Below, piece by piece: positions 7,040 to 16,066 of a DNA stretch of 64,000 nt. Location of the stretch: NCBI GenBank assembly GCA_035564555.1, contig DATMTS010000006.1, forward strand, positions 36,971 through 100,970, in the 5' to 3' direction. Made by a program: the position numbers and the translations under genes. The notes below the pieces were generated by a model, which ran no database searches, was not told the origin of the DNA, and saw only the letters and a program-made list of their open reading frames with translations. The stretch comes from DATMTS01 sp035564555. Lineage in GTDB: Bacteria > Actinomycetota > Actinomycetes > Actinomycetales > Microbacteriaceae. How positions within the stretch are numbered: position 1 is the stretch's first letter; each line of letters begins with the position of its first letter.

Positions 7040-8432
7040 CCTCGACGCGGTCACCGCGCCACAGCGACACCTCAGCGGGAGCGCCGCCGGTCAGGGCGGT
7101 GACGCGTTCACGCATCGAGAGCAGCCTCGGATCGCTCGATGCATCCATCTGCTGCGCCGTCGCGGCGTAGTTCGACATCAGATGCGCCTGAATCGGTGAC
7201 TCGCCCACCGGCAGAGGGCCGTCGAAGCTGACGCGGCGCACGACGACGCGTTGCAGCCCGCCGTCATCGGCCGACAACGGGTCTCCGCCCAGAGCAACGA
7301 TGACATCGTCGCGATGTTCGACCGCGACGTCGTGCACCCCCGCAGGCAACGGCACCTGGCCGGTCGGGGAACCGAAGGTGACCAGGCCGTCGGCGTCAAC
7401 GGCACCCGAGGTGACGAGCGACGTCGCGACGATGCCGCCCTGCGAGTACCCGACCGGCAGCACCGTATCGCCGGGACGTATGCCCGCCTGGGCCATCGCC
7501 TCCCGTGTCGCCCGCGCCGAGCCCGAGTCGACTCCCGCGATGCCGCGAAGGTTGGAGGTGTCATCCCACGGTTCCCCGTGCGGAACGAAACCGGTGTCGA
7601 TGGTTCCGCCGACGTACACGATCCAGCTCGGCCGTGCGCCGCCGGTGTCGTATCGCTCAATGCGAACCTGAGGCGCGCCGGGCTCGCTGTGCGGGATGCG
7701 GGATGCCAGGTCGGCGAACCCGGCGGGGGCAGCCGCGGCGCCGGCAGACGCGCCCGCGACCGTCACCGGCGTCTCCTTGAGCATGCCGCCGGGCGCCAGA
7801 GCGGAGATCACACCTGCCGCTCCGCGCAATCCGAACAGGCCCGTCGCGCGGTCGTCGAGGGCACGGGCGACAGGATAGGGCATGCCGGCGAGGCCCAGGA
7901 TGCCGTCATCGGCGCCGGAGACGACCTGCCGCACGAGCTCCACTGCACGGGGGTCGCGCAGTAGTCCTCGGTGGTCTGCCACGAAGCGGCGTCCGAGTTC
8001 GACGGTGCGCGCCGACGACCCGGTGACGAGGTCGGCACCCAGCAGGAACGACGCGACGAAGGGCAAGGCCCCGAGCAACTCGATCAGCAGAGCAGGAGCG
8101 AACGCGCCCGCCAGGTAGCCGAGCAGAGCGCCGCGGCGTTCCAGTTCGTCTGCCGCGGCGCGTTCGATCATTCCGTATCGCTGTGCCGCTTCGTGCAGTT
8201 GGTCGCGCAGGCGCACGGCGAGCGCCCTGCCCTGCTCGACCGCATCCTGGGCGATCGCGAGGTCGGTCGACGCGTCGAACGCGGCTGCCCCGGCGGCGGG
8301 CGGCGGGAACGCGAGCCCGTCGCGCAACGGCCCGAGGCGCTCGGCCAGGTCGGCGAGCCGCCGCGACGACTCGAGCATGCCGTCGGTGCCGACCATCGTC
8401 GAGCCGCCGCCTGAGATCGTGATGTCGCCCAT
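6990..8432 (-). CDS. Putative serine alpha/beta hydrolase with a WXG100-like helical N-terminus
   Basis: This 480-residue protein of unknown function has two visible parts. Residues 1-100 are helical and heptad-like (ADLAERLGPLRDGL, then DQLHEAAQRYGM), like WXG100/ESX-associated proteins. A hydrophobic segment at about 104-135 follows. The C-terminal half has a hydrolase signature: the nucleophile motif GYSQGG (Ser about 330), an acid candidate in HRDD (about 375) and a late His in IQAHLMSNY (about 417). No classical signal peptide is seen. It is 6 bp downstream of the small WXG100-like gene, so the two are probably co-transcribed. A lipase, esterase or cell-envelope hydrolase is plausible, but the function is not established. 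Confidence 0.7.
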   Translation of the reverse strand: MGDITISGGGSTMVGTDGMLESSRRLADLAERLGPLRDGLAFPPPAAGAAAFDASTDLAIAQDAVEQGRALAVRLRDQLHEAAQRYGMIERAAADELERRGALLGYLAGAFAPALLIELLGALPFVASFLLGADLVTGSSARTVELGRRFVADHRGLLRDPRAVELVRQVVSGADDGILGLAGMPYPVARALDDRATGLFGLRGAAGVISALAPGGMLKETPVTVAGASAGAAAAPAGFADLASRIPHSEPGAPQVRIERYDTGGARPSWIVYVGGTIDTGFVPHGEPWDDTSNLRGIAGVDSGSARATREAMAQAGIRPGDTVLPVGYSQGGIVATSLVTSGAVDADGLVTFGSPTGQVPLPAGVHDVAVEHRDDVIVALGGDPLSADDGGLQRVVVRRVSFDGPLPVGESPIQAHLMSNYAATAQQMDASSDPRLLSMRERVTALTGGAPAEVSLWRGDRVEVSVAPADGGGDPSATR

Positions 8433-8438
8433 GGCCTC

Positions 8439-8714
8439 TCACCCGTGCGACCCGGCCGCGAGCGCGTCGACGCCGCGCTGCATCGTCGACTGGGCGTCGT
8501 CGAGCACCGTTCTGGCCAGCACGAGCCGGTCAGCCAGGTCGGCCAGTCGCCGGGCGAACTCCACCTGAGCGCGCGAGCGCCAGAAGGCGGTGACGTCATC
8601 CGGAATCAGATGTAACGCGTCCGCGATGCCGCGATCGATGTTCGCCACCGCCTGCAGGCGTGCCTGCAGAGCCCCGAGCTCACCGGCATCCCCGTCGAGA
8701 CCCTGACCGTTCAT
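8439..8714 (-). CDS. WXG100-like small helical protein
   Basis: This 91-residue protein has two amphipathic helices separated by a turn containing FWRSRAQ at about residues 44-50, the position where WXG100 proteins carry W-x-G. The second helix (residues 51-85) is Leu/Ala-rich with heptad spacing. The Gly of WxG is absent, so this is a divergent member or a structural analogue. The start is firm: ATG at 8714 follows GGAGGGAA. It is the first gene of a two-gene unit with the hydrolase. No type VII secretion ATPase is visible in the window. Confidence 0.65.
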   Translation of the reverse strand: MNGQGLDGDAGELGALQARLQAVANIDRGIADALHLIPDDVTAFWRSRAQVEFARRLADLADRLVLARTVLDDAQSTMQRGVDALAAGSHG

Positions 8715-8851
8715 GATGTTCCCTCCGCCTGCGCCGCCGTCGGATCGAGTGTGCCTGCCCCCGGATCACAGTGTGCTGCTCGACCTCCGGAACTGGCAGA
8801 GCCCGATTCCGGCCGCCCTGTGGAGGCGGAGATGTGCACCAGAATGGATGC

Positions 8852-9403
8852 ATGAGTTTCGCGCCGCTCTCCCGCACCGAACCGGCGCCGTTCCGAATCT
8901 GCTTCGTGTGCAGCGGGAACATCTGTCGTTCCCCGATGGCCGAGATCGTGATGCGGAACATCGCGGATGCCGCCGGCTATGGGGCTCAGGTCGTCGTCAG
9001 CTCGGCGGGCACCGGCGACTGGCATGTCGGCGAGCCGGCCGACGCGCGCACTGTTGCCGCCCTCGGCGCCGCCGGGCTCGACGCGAGCCGGCACCGGGCG
9101 AAGCAGTTCGAGACCGCCTGGTTCAACGACCTCGACCTGGTTGTTGCTCTGGATCGCAGCCATGAGCGCATCCTGAAAGGCTGGGCGCCCACTGAGGCCG
9201 ATCGCAGCAAGGTGCAATTGCTGCTCGCGCTCGACCCGACGACACGCGGCACGCATGACGTACCGGATCCGTATTACGCCGATTCGGCGATGTTCGACGC
9301 GGTTCTGGCCACGATCACCTCCTCGTGCCGCGCACTCTTCGACCAACTCGCGCCCGCGCTGCGTCGTGAGCGAACGAACCACGAACGACGACAGGAAGCA
9401 TGA
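8852..9403 (+). CDS. Low-molecular-weight protein tyrosine phosphatase
   Basis: This 183-residue phosphatase has the CX5R phosphate loop CSGNICR at residues 20-26 followed by S27, and the general-acid region DVPDPYY near the C-terminus. LMW-PTPs dephosphorylate tyrosine on proteins such as capsule kinases, or small substrates. The ATG at 8852 is chosen because upstream in-frame residues are Cys/Gly/Arg-rich and unlike the family, and because CAGAAT lies 6 nt before it. Its stop overlaps the purB start (ATGATGA), indicating coupling. Confidence 0.9.
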   Translation: MSFAPLSRTEPAPFRICFVCSGNICRSPMAEIVMRNIADAAGYGAQVVVSSAGTGDWHVGEPADARTVAALGAAGLDASRHRAKQFETAWFNDLDLVVALDRSHERILKGWAPTEADRSKVQLLLALDPTTRGTHDVPDPYYADSAMFDAVLATITSSCRALFDQLAPALRRERTNHERRQEA

Positions 9404-10788
9404 TGACCGCACTCGACAATCAGCCGATCAGCCCCCTCGACGGGCGCTACCGACACGCCGTCGCCGGCCTGGGCGCCCACCTGTCCGAGGCCGGCCTGAA
9501 CCGAGCGAGAGTTCAGGTCGAGGTCGAGTGGCTGATCTATCTCACGGGCAACCGGATGTTCGGCTCCTCCCCGTTGACCGACGAGCAGATCGGTTCACTG
9601 CGCGCGCTCGTCGACGATTTCGGTCAGGACGAGATCGACGAGCTGGCGCGCCTGGAGGCGACCACGCGGCATGACGTGAAGGCCGTCGAGTACCTGGTTC
9701 GATCGAGACTGCACCGGCTGGGGCTCGACGCGATCGCCGAACTCACGCACTTCGCCTGCACGAGTGAAGACGTCAACAACCTCGCCTACGCACTGACGGT
9801 CAGCTCAGCGGTGAACGAGGTGTGGCTGCCGAAGGCGCATGGCGTGATCGCGAAGCTCGACGGCCTGGCGCGAGACCATCGCGCAGACGCGATGCTCGCG
9901 CACACCCACGGGCAGCCCGCGACGCCGACGACGATGGGCAAAGAGCTCGCTGTCTTCGTCTATCGCCTGAAGCGTGTCGTCAAGCAGATCGAGCGCAGCG
10001 AGTTCCTTGGCAAGTTCAGCGGCGCCACCGGCACGTTCTCTGCCCATCTCGTCGCGGAACCGAGCGCCGACTGGCCGCGCATCTCGCGTGAATTCGTGGA
10101 ATCGCTCGGCCTGACCTGGAACCCGCTCACCACCCAGATCGAGTCGCACGACTGGCAGGCGGAGCTCTACGGCCGCGTCTCGCACTTCAACCGGATCCTG
10201 CACAACTTGGCCACTGACGTGTGGACGTACATCTCGCTCGGGTACTTCCGGCAGATCCCGCAGGCGGGCGCCACCGGCTCGTCGACGATGCCGCACAAGA
10301 TCAATCCCATCCGCTTCGAGAATGCAGAGGCCAACCTCGAGCTCTCCTGCGCGCTGCTCGACTCGCTCTCCACCACGTTGGTGACCAGTCGTCTGCAGCG
10401 CGACCTCACCGATTCCACCACGCAGCGCAACATCGGCGTGGCGTTCGGGCACTCGCTGCTGGCGCTGGACAACATCGAGCGGGGTCTCGGCGAGATCGAT
10501 CTCGACCGGGACGCGCTCCTTGCCGACCTCGACCGCAACTGGGAGGTGCTCGGCGAAGCCATCCAGACGGTGATCCGCGCGGAGGTCACGGCCGGGCGCT
10601 CCTCAATCGAAGACCCCTACGCGCTGCTGAAGGAACTCACCCGCGGCAAGCGCATCGGGGCGGCCGACCTCGCCGCATTCGTCGAGTCGCTGCAGATCGG
10701 CGACGACGCCAAGCGACGCCTGCTCGAGCTCACGCCGCAGACCTACACCGGACTCGCCGGCGACCTCGTGGAGCAGCTGCGCGACTGA
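9400..10788 (+). CDS. purB: Adenylosuccinate lyase
   Basis: This 462-residue enzyme of purine synthesis cleaves SAICAR and adenylosuccinate with release of fumarate. The fumarase/aspartase-superfamily signature GSSTMPHKINP lies near residue 296. The N-terminus (NQPISPLDGRY) and the TSEDVNN segment match the E. coli-type PurB group. The ATG at 9400 overlaps the phosphatase stop; a second ATG at 9403 is an alternative. A strong hairpin follows the stop. Confidence 0.96.
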   Translation: MMTALDNQPISPLDGRYRHAVAGLGAHLSEAGLNRARVQVEVEWLIYLTGNRMFGSSPLTDEQIGSLRALVDDFGQDEIDELARLEATTRHDVKAVEYLVRSRLHRLGLDAIAELTHFACTSEDVNNLAYALTVSSAVNEVWLPKAHGVIAKLDGLARDHRADAMLAHTHGQPATPTTMGKELAVFVYRLKRVVKQIERSEFLGKFSGATGTFSAHLVAEPSADWPRISREFVESLGLTWNPLTTQIESHDWQAELYGRVSHFNRILHNLATDVWTYISLGYFRQIPQAGATGSSTMPHKINPIRFENAEANLELSCALLDSLSTTLVTSRLQRDLTDSTTQRNIGVAFGHSLLALDNIERGLGEIDLDRDALLADLDRNWEVLGEAIQTVIRAEVTAGRSSIEDPYALLKELTRGKRIGAADLAAFVESLQIGDDAKRRLLELTPQTYTGLAGDLVEQLRD

Positions 10789-10799
10789 GTCGCGTACTC

Positions 10800-10832
10800 G
10801 CATCCGGCGACTGTGATTCTGTCGTCGGATGC
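10800..10832. terminator. Hairpin after purB
   Basis: GCATCCGGCGAC (10800-10811) pairs with GTCGTCGGATGC (10821-10832) over 12 bp with one G-T wobble and a 9-nt loop. It lies between convergent genes and has no U-tract, as is usual in high-GC actinobacteria. Confidence 0.7.
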
Positions 10833-10841
10833 CGGGCGGCG

Positions 10842-11243
10842 TCAGTCGTGCGGGCTCCAGCGACCGGATGCCGAGCCGTCGTCACCGGCACCGTCACCGC
10901 CCGCGGCAGCGTCACCGGGCTGGGCGTGACCGGAGGGTGCATCCTCGGCGCGCGCAGTGGACGCCCGGCGATTCTGCTCCGCCAGATCCTGTTGTTCCGC
11001 GGCGTCGGGCTTGTACCCCAAAACGAACATGGCAAGAACGACGAGCACGATGATGAACGCGATGCCGAAGAAGATCACCGCGACCACCGGTTCGCGCGTG
11101 GCCATCAACACGACGAGTCCGACGAAGACCGACAGCACCGCGGCGATGCCGATCAACTCGACCGGTCGCAGCTGATCGCGCCTGCTCGGCGTGCGCGAGC
11201 CCGTTCGGCCCGCCTGATCCGGTCGCTGTTGGCGCGGGCTCAT
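10842..11243 (-). CDS. Small two-helix membrane protein of unknown function
   Basis: This 133-residue protein has an Arg-rich N-terminus (residues 1-25), two adjacent transmembrane helices (about 28-47 and 52-75) and a hydrophilic Ala/Asp/Gly-rich tail. No enzymatic motif is present. It starts with ATG at 11243 overlapping the stop of the upstream membrane protein gene by 4 bp, so the pair is translationally coupled. Function unknown. Confidence 0.7.
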   Translation of the reverse strand: MSPRQQRPDQAGRTGSRTPSRRDQLRPVELIGIAAVLSVFVGLVVLMATREPVVAVIFFGIAFIIVLVVLAMFVLGYKPDAAEQQDLAEQNRRASTARAEDAPSGHAQPGDAAAGGDGAGDDGSASGRWSPHD

Positions 11244-11815
11244 GCGTGCGTCTCCACTGTGTCATGCGCCACGGCGCTCCACTTCAGGCTGAAGGCCCCG
11301 ATCGCCTGGTACACGCCGACCACCACCGCGTACGCCCCGAACAGTCCCACGGCCAGCACGGGGTCCGCCGGGATCACGAGATAAACGAGCGCCAGCACGG
11401 CGGTCAGACCGCCCACGATCAGCCAGTCGCGGCTCATAGCCGCGCGCCCGCGAGCACGGATTCCGCAGTAGAGCTCGGCAAAACCGGTCAACGCCGCCCA
11501 CACGCTCACCGTGTAGAGGAGCACGCCGAGACCGCTCGAGTGCAGTACCAGCGCCAGGATGCCGCCCGCGACGCCGAAGACGCCCTGCACGAGGATCACG
11601 TTGCGCAGCACGCGGTCGGCCACCGTGAAGGCTCCGACGGCCGTGACGAGCCCGCTCACGAGCGCGCAACTGCCGAACACCAGCAATCCGAGCTCGGCCG
11701 AATGATCGGCGGAGAAGGTGATGAACGCCGCGGCTGCGAGTGCCACGACGGCACGCGCCAACGCGACGATCCAGTACCGCGTCGCGGAGACGGACGCGGA
11801 GACGGGGAGGGTCAC
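11240..11815 (-). CDS. DUF308-like six-helix membrane protein
   Basis: This 191-residue polytopic protein has about six transmembrane helices arranged as two similar halves. The Gly/Ala/Val-rich pattern resembles DUF308 (HdeD-like) proteins. It starts with GTG at 11815 after AAAGAGG. It is the first gene of a two-gene unit with the two-helix protein and is divergent from the MFS transporter at 11901. No substrate or catalytic residues can be named. Confidence 0.7.
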   Translation of the reverse strand: MTLPVSASVSATRYWIVALARAVVALAAAAFITFSADHSAELGLLVFGSCALVSGLVTAVGAFTVADRVLRNVILVQGVFGVAGGILALVLHSSGLGVLLYTVSVWAALTGFAELYCGIRARGRAAMSRDWLIVGGLTAVLALVYLVIPADPVLAVGLFGAYAVVVGVYQAIGAFSLKWSAVAHDTVETHA

Positions 11816-11900
11816 ACGTGACCTCTTTCAGACGCTGGTGGGAACCGGTCAAGTCTACGCGCCGAGCCTGAACGCAACCGCCCTGCTAGCGTTGAGCGCC

Positions 11901-13085
11901 ATGCGAACGGCGAGGCACGGCGACGACCGCACCATGCGGACCGGGATGCTGCTGGTCGGGATGCTGCTGGTCGCCGCCAACCTGCGCGCCGGCATCACCT
12001 CCGTCGGCCCGGTGCTCGGCGATATCCGCGGCGATCTCGGTTTCACCTCGTTGACGGCATCCGTGCTGATCGCCATGCCGCTGGTCGCCTTCGCCGTCTT
12101 CTCACCGGTCGCGCCGCAGATCGCACTGCGCTTCGGCCTGGAGCGAACGCTCGGCGGGTCGCTCGTGGTGCTCGCTGCCGGCATCGTCGTGCGCTCCTGG
12201 CCGGGCGGTTTCACGATCTGGCTCGGAACCGCGCTGCTCGGCTTCGCCGTGGCATTGCTGAACGTGCTGCTTCCCGCACTGGTGAAGCGGGACTATCCGG
12301 ATCGGGTCGGCTCGATCACCGGCGCGTATTCAGCCGCGCAGAGCGCCTTCGCAGCAATCGCCGCCGGTCTCGCCGTGCCGATCGCGGGCACCACCGACCA
12401 CGGCTGGCGCCTCTCGCTGGGAATCTGGGCAGGCCTGGCGATCGTCGCGTTCGCGGTCTTCCTGCCCCAGTTGCGGGCGATCTCCCGTCCCGAGACGCAG
12501 GCGACCGGCGCCGCCCGGCGCTCGCCCTGGAACTCGGCGCTCGCCTGGCAGGTCACCCTCTTCATGGGTCTGCAGTCCACCGTCTACTACACCGTCGTGA
12601 CGTGGTGGCCTTCCGTCGAGCAGGCCGCCGGGGCCTCGCCGGCCCTCGCCGGCTGGCACCAATTCGGCTACCAGGTGCTCGGAATCGCCGGCACCGTCAC
12701 GTGTGCCGGCATCATCCACCGTCTGCGCGACCAGCGCGCGATCGCGGTGGCCGTCGGTGTGCTGATGTTCGCCGGCATCCTCGGTCAGTTGATCGCGCCG
12801 GCCCTCGGCCTTCTTTGGGTCGTGCTGATCGGTGCCGGCTCCGGCGGCTCGATCGTGCTGGCACTGGCGTTGTTCGGCTTGCGTACCAGGCATCACCAGC
12901 AGTCCGCGGCGCTTTCGGGCATGGCGCAGTCGGTGGGATACCTGCTGGCCGCGACCGGCCCGCTCGGCATCGGGATGCTGCACGATGCGACGGGCGCATG
13001 GGCATCGTCTCTGATCGTGCTGCTGGGCGTCGTCGTCGTCCAGGTCGTGTTCGGTGTGCTCGCCTCGCGCGCCCGCTACCTCTGA
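11901..13085 (+). CDS. MFS transporter, CynX/NimT-like
   Basis: This 394-residue transporter has about 12 membrane helices. The opening NLRAGITSVGPVLGDIR is typical of the cyanate permease/2-nitroimidazole transporter (CynX/NimT) branch of the major facilitator superfamily. The substrate is unknown. The ATG at 11901 is preferred to more upstream starts, which would read through the divergent gene's promoter; TAGCGT lies 8 nt before it. The last 10 bp overlap the convergent methyltransferase gene. Confidence 0.85.
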   Translation: MRTARHGDDRTMRTGMLLVGMLLVAANLRAGITSVGPVLGDIRGDLGFTSLTASVLIAMPLVAFAVFSPVAPQIALRFGLERTLGGSLVVLAAGIVVRSWPGGFTIWLGTALLGFAVALLNVLLPALVKRDYPDRVGSITGAYSAAQSAFAAIAAGLAVPIAGTTDHGWRLSLGIWAGLAIVAFAVFLPQLRAISRPETQATGAARRSPWNSALAWQVTLFMGLQSTVYYTVVTWWPSVEQAAGASPALAGWHQFGYQVLGIAGTVTCAGIIHRLRDQRAIAVAVGVLMFAGILGQLIAPALGLLWVVLIGAGSGGSIVLALALFGLRTRHHQQSAALSGMAQSVGYLLAATGPLGIGMLHDATGAWASSLIVLLGVVVVQVVFGVLASRARYL

Positions 13086-13936
13086 CCGACCCGCGCTGCC
13101 GACTGCGACAACGTGCCGATGATGACGGTCGCCTCCAGCTCGTCGTCTTCGACGATCCGAGCACTCAGCCCGTGGTCTCTCATGATCGCGGCGCTGGTCG
13201 GCGCCTGGGCCCTGCTCGACTCCACGATCAGGCTCCCGCCTGAAGAGAGCCAACGCGGCGCCTGCTCGATGACGCGGCGCTGCACCTCCAACCCGTCGCC
13301 TCCACCGTCCAGCGCCGCTCGGGCTTCGTGGTCCCGCGCCTCCGAAGGCATCATGGCCACCTCGGCGGTGGGAACGTACGGCGCGTTCGCGGTGATCAGT
13401 CGCACGCGTCCCCGGATGCCCGTGGGCAGCACGTCGTAGAGGTCGCCCGTGAACACGCGGACGCCACCCAGGTTGGCTTCGGCGCAGTGCACGGCAACCG
13501 GATCGATGTCGACGGCGTACAGCTCGGTGTCGCCCCGCACGGCCGACAGCGCAGCGGCGACGGCGCCGACGCCGCAGCACAGATCGACCACAATGGGTGC
13601 CGCGCCTCGGGCCGGGCCGTCACCGTGGGGCTCGCACTCCAGAAGCTCGAGTGCCGCGCGAACCATCAGCGCCGTGCGACGCCGCGGAACGAAGACGCCG
13701 GGCTCCACCACGAGGCGGAGCCCGCAGAACTCCGCCCAGCCCACGACCTGCTCCAGCGGCTCACCCGCCTCCCGGCGGGAGGTCATGGCATCCAGCTGCG
13801 AGGAATCCACGGCCTCGCCGATCAGCAGGCGTGCCTCGTCCTCTGCGAACACGCACCCCGCGGCCCGCAGCCGGCTCACCAGTGCCGCCTCGGCAACCTC
13901 GTCGACGATCGGCTCCTGCGCTCTGCCAGCGCTCAT
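13076..13936 (-). CDS. PrmC-related putative protein-(glutamine-N5) methyltransferase
   Basis: This 286-residue class I SAM-dependent methyltransferase has the PrmC/HemK layout: a helical N-domain (EPLEQVVGWAEF), FVPRRRTALMV, the SAM motif VDLCCGVGAVA (about residues 116-126), then the active-site motif. That motif reads NAPY instead of the NPPY of true PrmC. It best fits the stand-alone PrmC-paralogue group of unknown substrate found in actinobacteria rather than the release-factor methyltransferase. Confidence 0.8.
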   Translation of the reverse strand: MSAGRAQEPIVDEVAEAALVSRLRAAGCVFAEDEARLLIGEAVDSSQLDAMTSRREAGEPLEQVVGWAEFCGLRLVVEPGVFVPRRRTALMVRAALELLECEPHGDGPARGAAPIVVDLCCGVGAVAAALSAVRGDTELYAVDIDPVAVHCAEANLGGVRVFTGDLYDVLPTGIRGRVRLITANAPYVPTAEVAMMPSEARDHEARAALDGGGDGLEVQRRVIEQAPRWLSSGGSLIVESSRAQAPTSAAIMRDHGLSARIVEDDELEATVIIGTLSQSAARVGQR

Positions 13937-13961
13937 CCGTGCACCGACGAGTGGCCCGGGC

Positions 13962-14321
13962 TCACTCGTCGGTATCCTCGGGTCGATCGCGCACCCAGTG
14001 TTCGCGCAGGAACATCCGGCCGAACCAGCCGGTCAGCCCTTCGGCGTATTCGTCCGGGTCCGCTTCGAGCACGGCGTCGCCCTGCGGCTTCAAGAGTTCG
14101 TCGACGCTCGCCACGGAGGTGCGAACCGCGTCGTCGGTGATCGCCTCGACGGAATCCGCCTCCACGAATCGCCGCCCCAGCGTTGTCTTCACGACGATTC
14201 CGTCGAACAGGTCGAGCGATGGGTCGCTCAGCACGTGTTCGACCGTTCCGAGCTCCTGACCGTCCGCCGCGAGCACCGGGGTGCCTCCGGTGAGCGTCAG
14301 GTAGGAGATCTGGTCAGCCAT
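13962..14321 (-). CDS. PRC-barrel domain protein
   Basis: This 119-residue acidic protein has a PRC-barrel-like beta pattern at residues 5-65: GTPVLAADGQELGTVEHVL, then DGIVVKTTLGRRFVEADSV. Such domains occur in RimM and in stand-alone stress-associated proteins. It is cytosolic by sequence, with a Trp-containing tail. ATG at 14321 has TAGCAT 6 nt upstream. Precise role unknown. Confidence 0.7.
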   Translation of the reverse strand: MADQISYLTLTGGTPVLAADGQELGTVEHVLSDPSLDLFDGIVVKTTLGRRFVEADSVEAITDDAVRTSVASVDELLKPQGDAVLEADPDEYAEGLTGWFGRMFLREHWVRDRPEDTDE

Positions 14322-14327
14322 GTCCGC

Positions 14328-14333
14328 ATGCTA
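14328..14333 (-). promoter_or_regulatory. Putative -10 (TAGCAT) of the PRC-barrel gene
   Basis: TAGCAT ends 6 nt before the ATG at 14321, so the transcript is predicted to be leaderless. Confidence 0.4.
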
Positions 14334-14413
14334 CCGCGGCGACGGTGCGAGCCGACGGTTCCGACGCCTCCGCACCGGTAGGTTGGGTGGCGGAGTTCGG
14401 GGTTGGGGGAAAT

Positions 14414-14674
14414 ATGGATGCGTGGATCTCCACGTTGGGATTGGTGATCGGGGTCGTGATCGATCTGTCACTCATCGCGCTCTGCATCTGGGTGGGTTAT
14501 CTCGTCATCAGAGCCGCCGTGCGCAATGCGATGGACGACCACTTCCGCAAGGTGGAGTGGTATCAGCAGACGGGGCTCTGGTACGGCGGCCGCCCTCCCA
14601 AGGGCTTGCCCGGCGCATCCGAACTCAGTCGTGCGGAAACGAAGCGCCTGCCGAAAGACGAGCGGCCGGAGTAG
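14414..14674 (+). CDS. Small single-pass membrane protein, hypothetical
   Basis: This 86-residue protein has one long hydrophobic helix (about residues 5-36) and a basic, Trp/Tyr-containing cytosolic tail (KVEWYQQTGLWYGGRPP). The ATG at 14414 follows GGGGGA at good spacing. Upstream in-frame starts add unconvincing sequence. No known family is recognised. It is convergent with dnaB. Confidence 0.65.
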   Translation: MDAWISTLGLVIGVVIDLSLIALCIWVGYLVIRAAVRNAMDDHFRKVEWYQQTGLWYGGRPPKGLPGASELSRAETKRLPKDERPE

Positions 14675-14692
14675 AAGCGCCGTCGGCGTCGA

Positions 14693-16066
14693 TTACACCG
14701 GAGCCATGTCGGTGAATCGGGAGAAGTGACCCTGGAAGGCGACGGTAACGGTGCGCGTGGGCCCGTTGCGGTGCTTGGCGACGATCAGATCTGCCTCGCC
14801 CGCTCGTGGGTTGTCCTTTTCATACGCGCTCTCGCGATGCAACAGGATCACGACATCGGCGTCCTGCTCGATCGAGCCCGACTCGCGAAGGTCGGCCAGC
14901 GCCGGCAGCTTGTCGGCGCGCTGCTCAGGCCCGCGGTTCAGCTGTGAGAGCGCGATCACCGGCACCTGCAGCTCCTTCGCGAGCAGTTTGAGCGCCCGGG
15001 AGAACTCGCTGACCTCCTGCTGCCTGCTCTCCACCCGCTTGCCGCTCGTCATCAGCTGCAGGTAGTCGATGACGACCATTTTCAGGCCGACCCGCTGCTT
15101 GAGCCGACGGCACTTCGCCCGGATCTCCACCAGGGTCATGTTCGGGCTGTCGTCGATGTACAGCGGCGCGTCGTTGATGCGACCGCGTGTCGCCGCGATC
15201 GTCGTCCAATCGCGGGCGTCGACCATTCCCTTGCGCATGCTCTGCAATGGGATGGCCGCCTCGGCGGACAGCAGACGCATGGCGATCTCGCTGCGGCCCA
15301 TCTCGAGCGAGAAGAAGATCGTCGGCATGTCGTGCTTGATCGCCGCTGCGCGCGCGAAGTCGAGGGCCAGCGTCGACTTGCCCAGCGCCGGCCGTGCCGC
15401 GACGATCACCATCTGTCCCGGGTGCAGGCCGTTGGTCAACTCGTCGAGCTCGGCGAAGCCGGTCGGAACGCCCGTCATCGCGCCGTCTTTGTGCTTCGCG
15501 GCCTCGATCTCGTCGATCGCCGCTGTGACCGCCTCGGTCAGCGGGATGTAGTCCTCGCTGTCGGTCGAGCCCGTCACGGAGTAGATCTCGGCCTGGGCGT
15601 TGTTCACCAGGTCGAGCACTTCGCCTTCGCCGGCGTATCCCATCTGGGTGATGCGGGTCCCCGCCTCCACCAGTCGGCGCAACAGTGCGCGCTCTGCGAC
15701 GATCTCGGCGTAGTAGCCTGCGTTGGCCGCAGTGGGCACCAGGCTGGTCAGGGTGTGCAGGTACTCGGCGCCGCCGGCGCGGGAGAGCTCGCCCTGTTTG
15801 GTCAGTTCGTCGGTGACGGCGATCACATCGGTGGGTTCGCCGTGCGAGTACAGCGTCAGGATCGCGTCGAAGACGATCTCGTGCTTGGGAATGTAGAAAT
15901 CGGTGCCTCGCACGACCTCGACGACGTCGGCCACGGCATCCTTGCTCAAGAGCATGCCGCCCAAGGCGCTCTGCTCGGCCAGCAGGTCGTGCGGTGGAGT
16001 GCGCTCCGTGCTTCGGGTGTCGCCGGATGGCCGGCCATCCGCCAGTCCCAGGTGCGCGATCGACAC
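14693..16066 (-). CDS. dnaB: Replicative DNA helicase
   Basis: This 457-residue hexameric helicase unwinds DNA ahead of the replisome. The N-terminal domain begins at about residue 25 (PPHDLLAEQSALGGML). The RecA-like domain has Walker A ARPALGKST at about 224-232 and the Walker B region VVIDYLQL. No intein interrupts it. The GTG at 16066 is chosen over upstream candidates because GGAGG lies 6 nt before it and the extension would be Arg/Ala-rich noise. It is downstream of rplI but separated by about 490 bp of noncoding DNA carrying DnaA-box-like repeats. Confidence 0.95.
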   Translation of the reverse strand: MSIAHLGLADGRPSGDTRSTERTPPHDLLAEQSALGGMLLSKDAVADVVEVVRGTDFYIPKHEIVFDAILTLYSHGEPTDVIAVTDELTKQGELSRAGGAEYLHTLTSLVPTAANAGYYAEIVAERALLRRLVEAGTRITQMGYAGEGEVLDLVNNAQAEIYSVTGSTDSEDYIPLTEAVTAAIDEIEAAKHKDGAMTGVPTGFAELDELTNGLHPGQMVIVAARPALGKSTLALDFARAAAIKHDMPTIFFSLEMGRSEIAMRLLSAEAAIPLQSMRKGMVDARDWTTIAATRGRINDAPLYIDDSPNMTLVEIRAKCRRLKQRVGLKMVVIDYLQLMTSGKRVESRQQEVSEFSRALKLLAKELQVPVIALSQLNRGPEQRADKLPALADLRESGSIEQDADVVILLHRESAYEKDNPRAGEADLIVAKHRNGPTRTVTVAFQGHFSRFTDMAPV

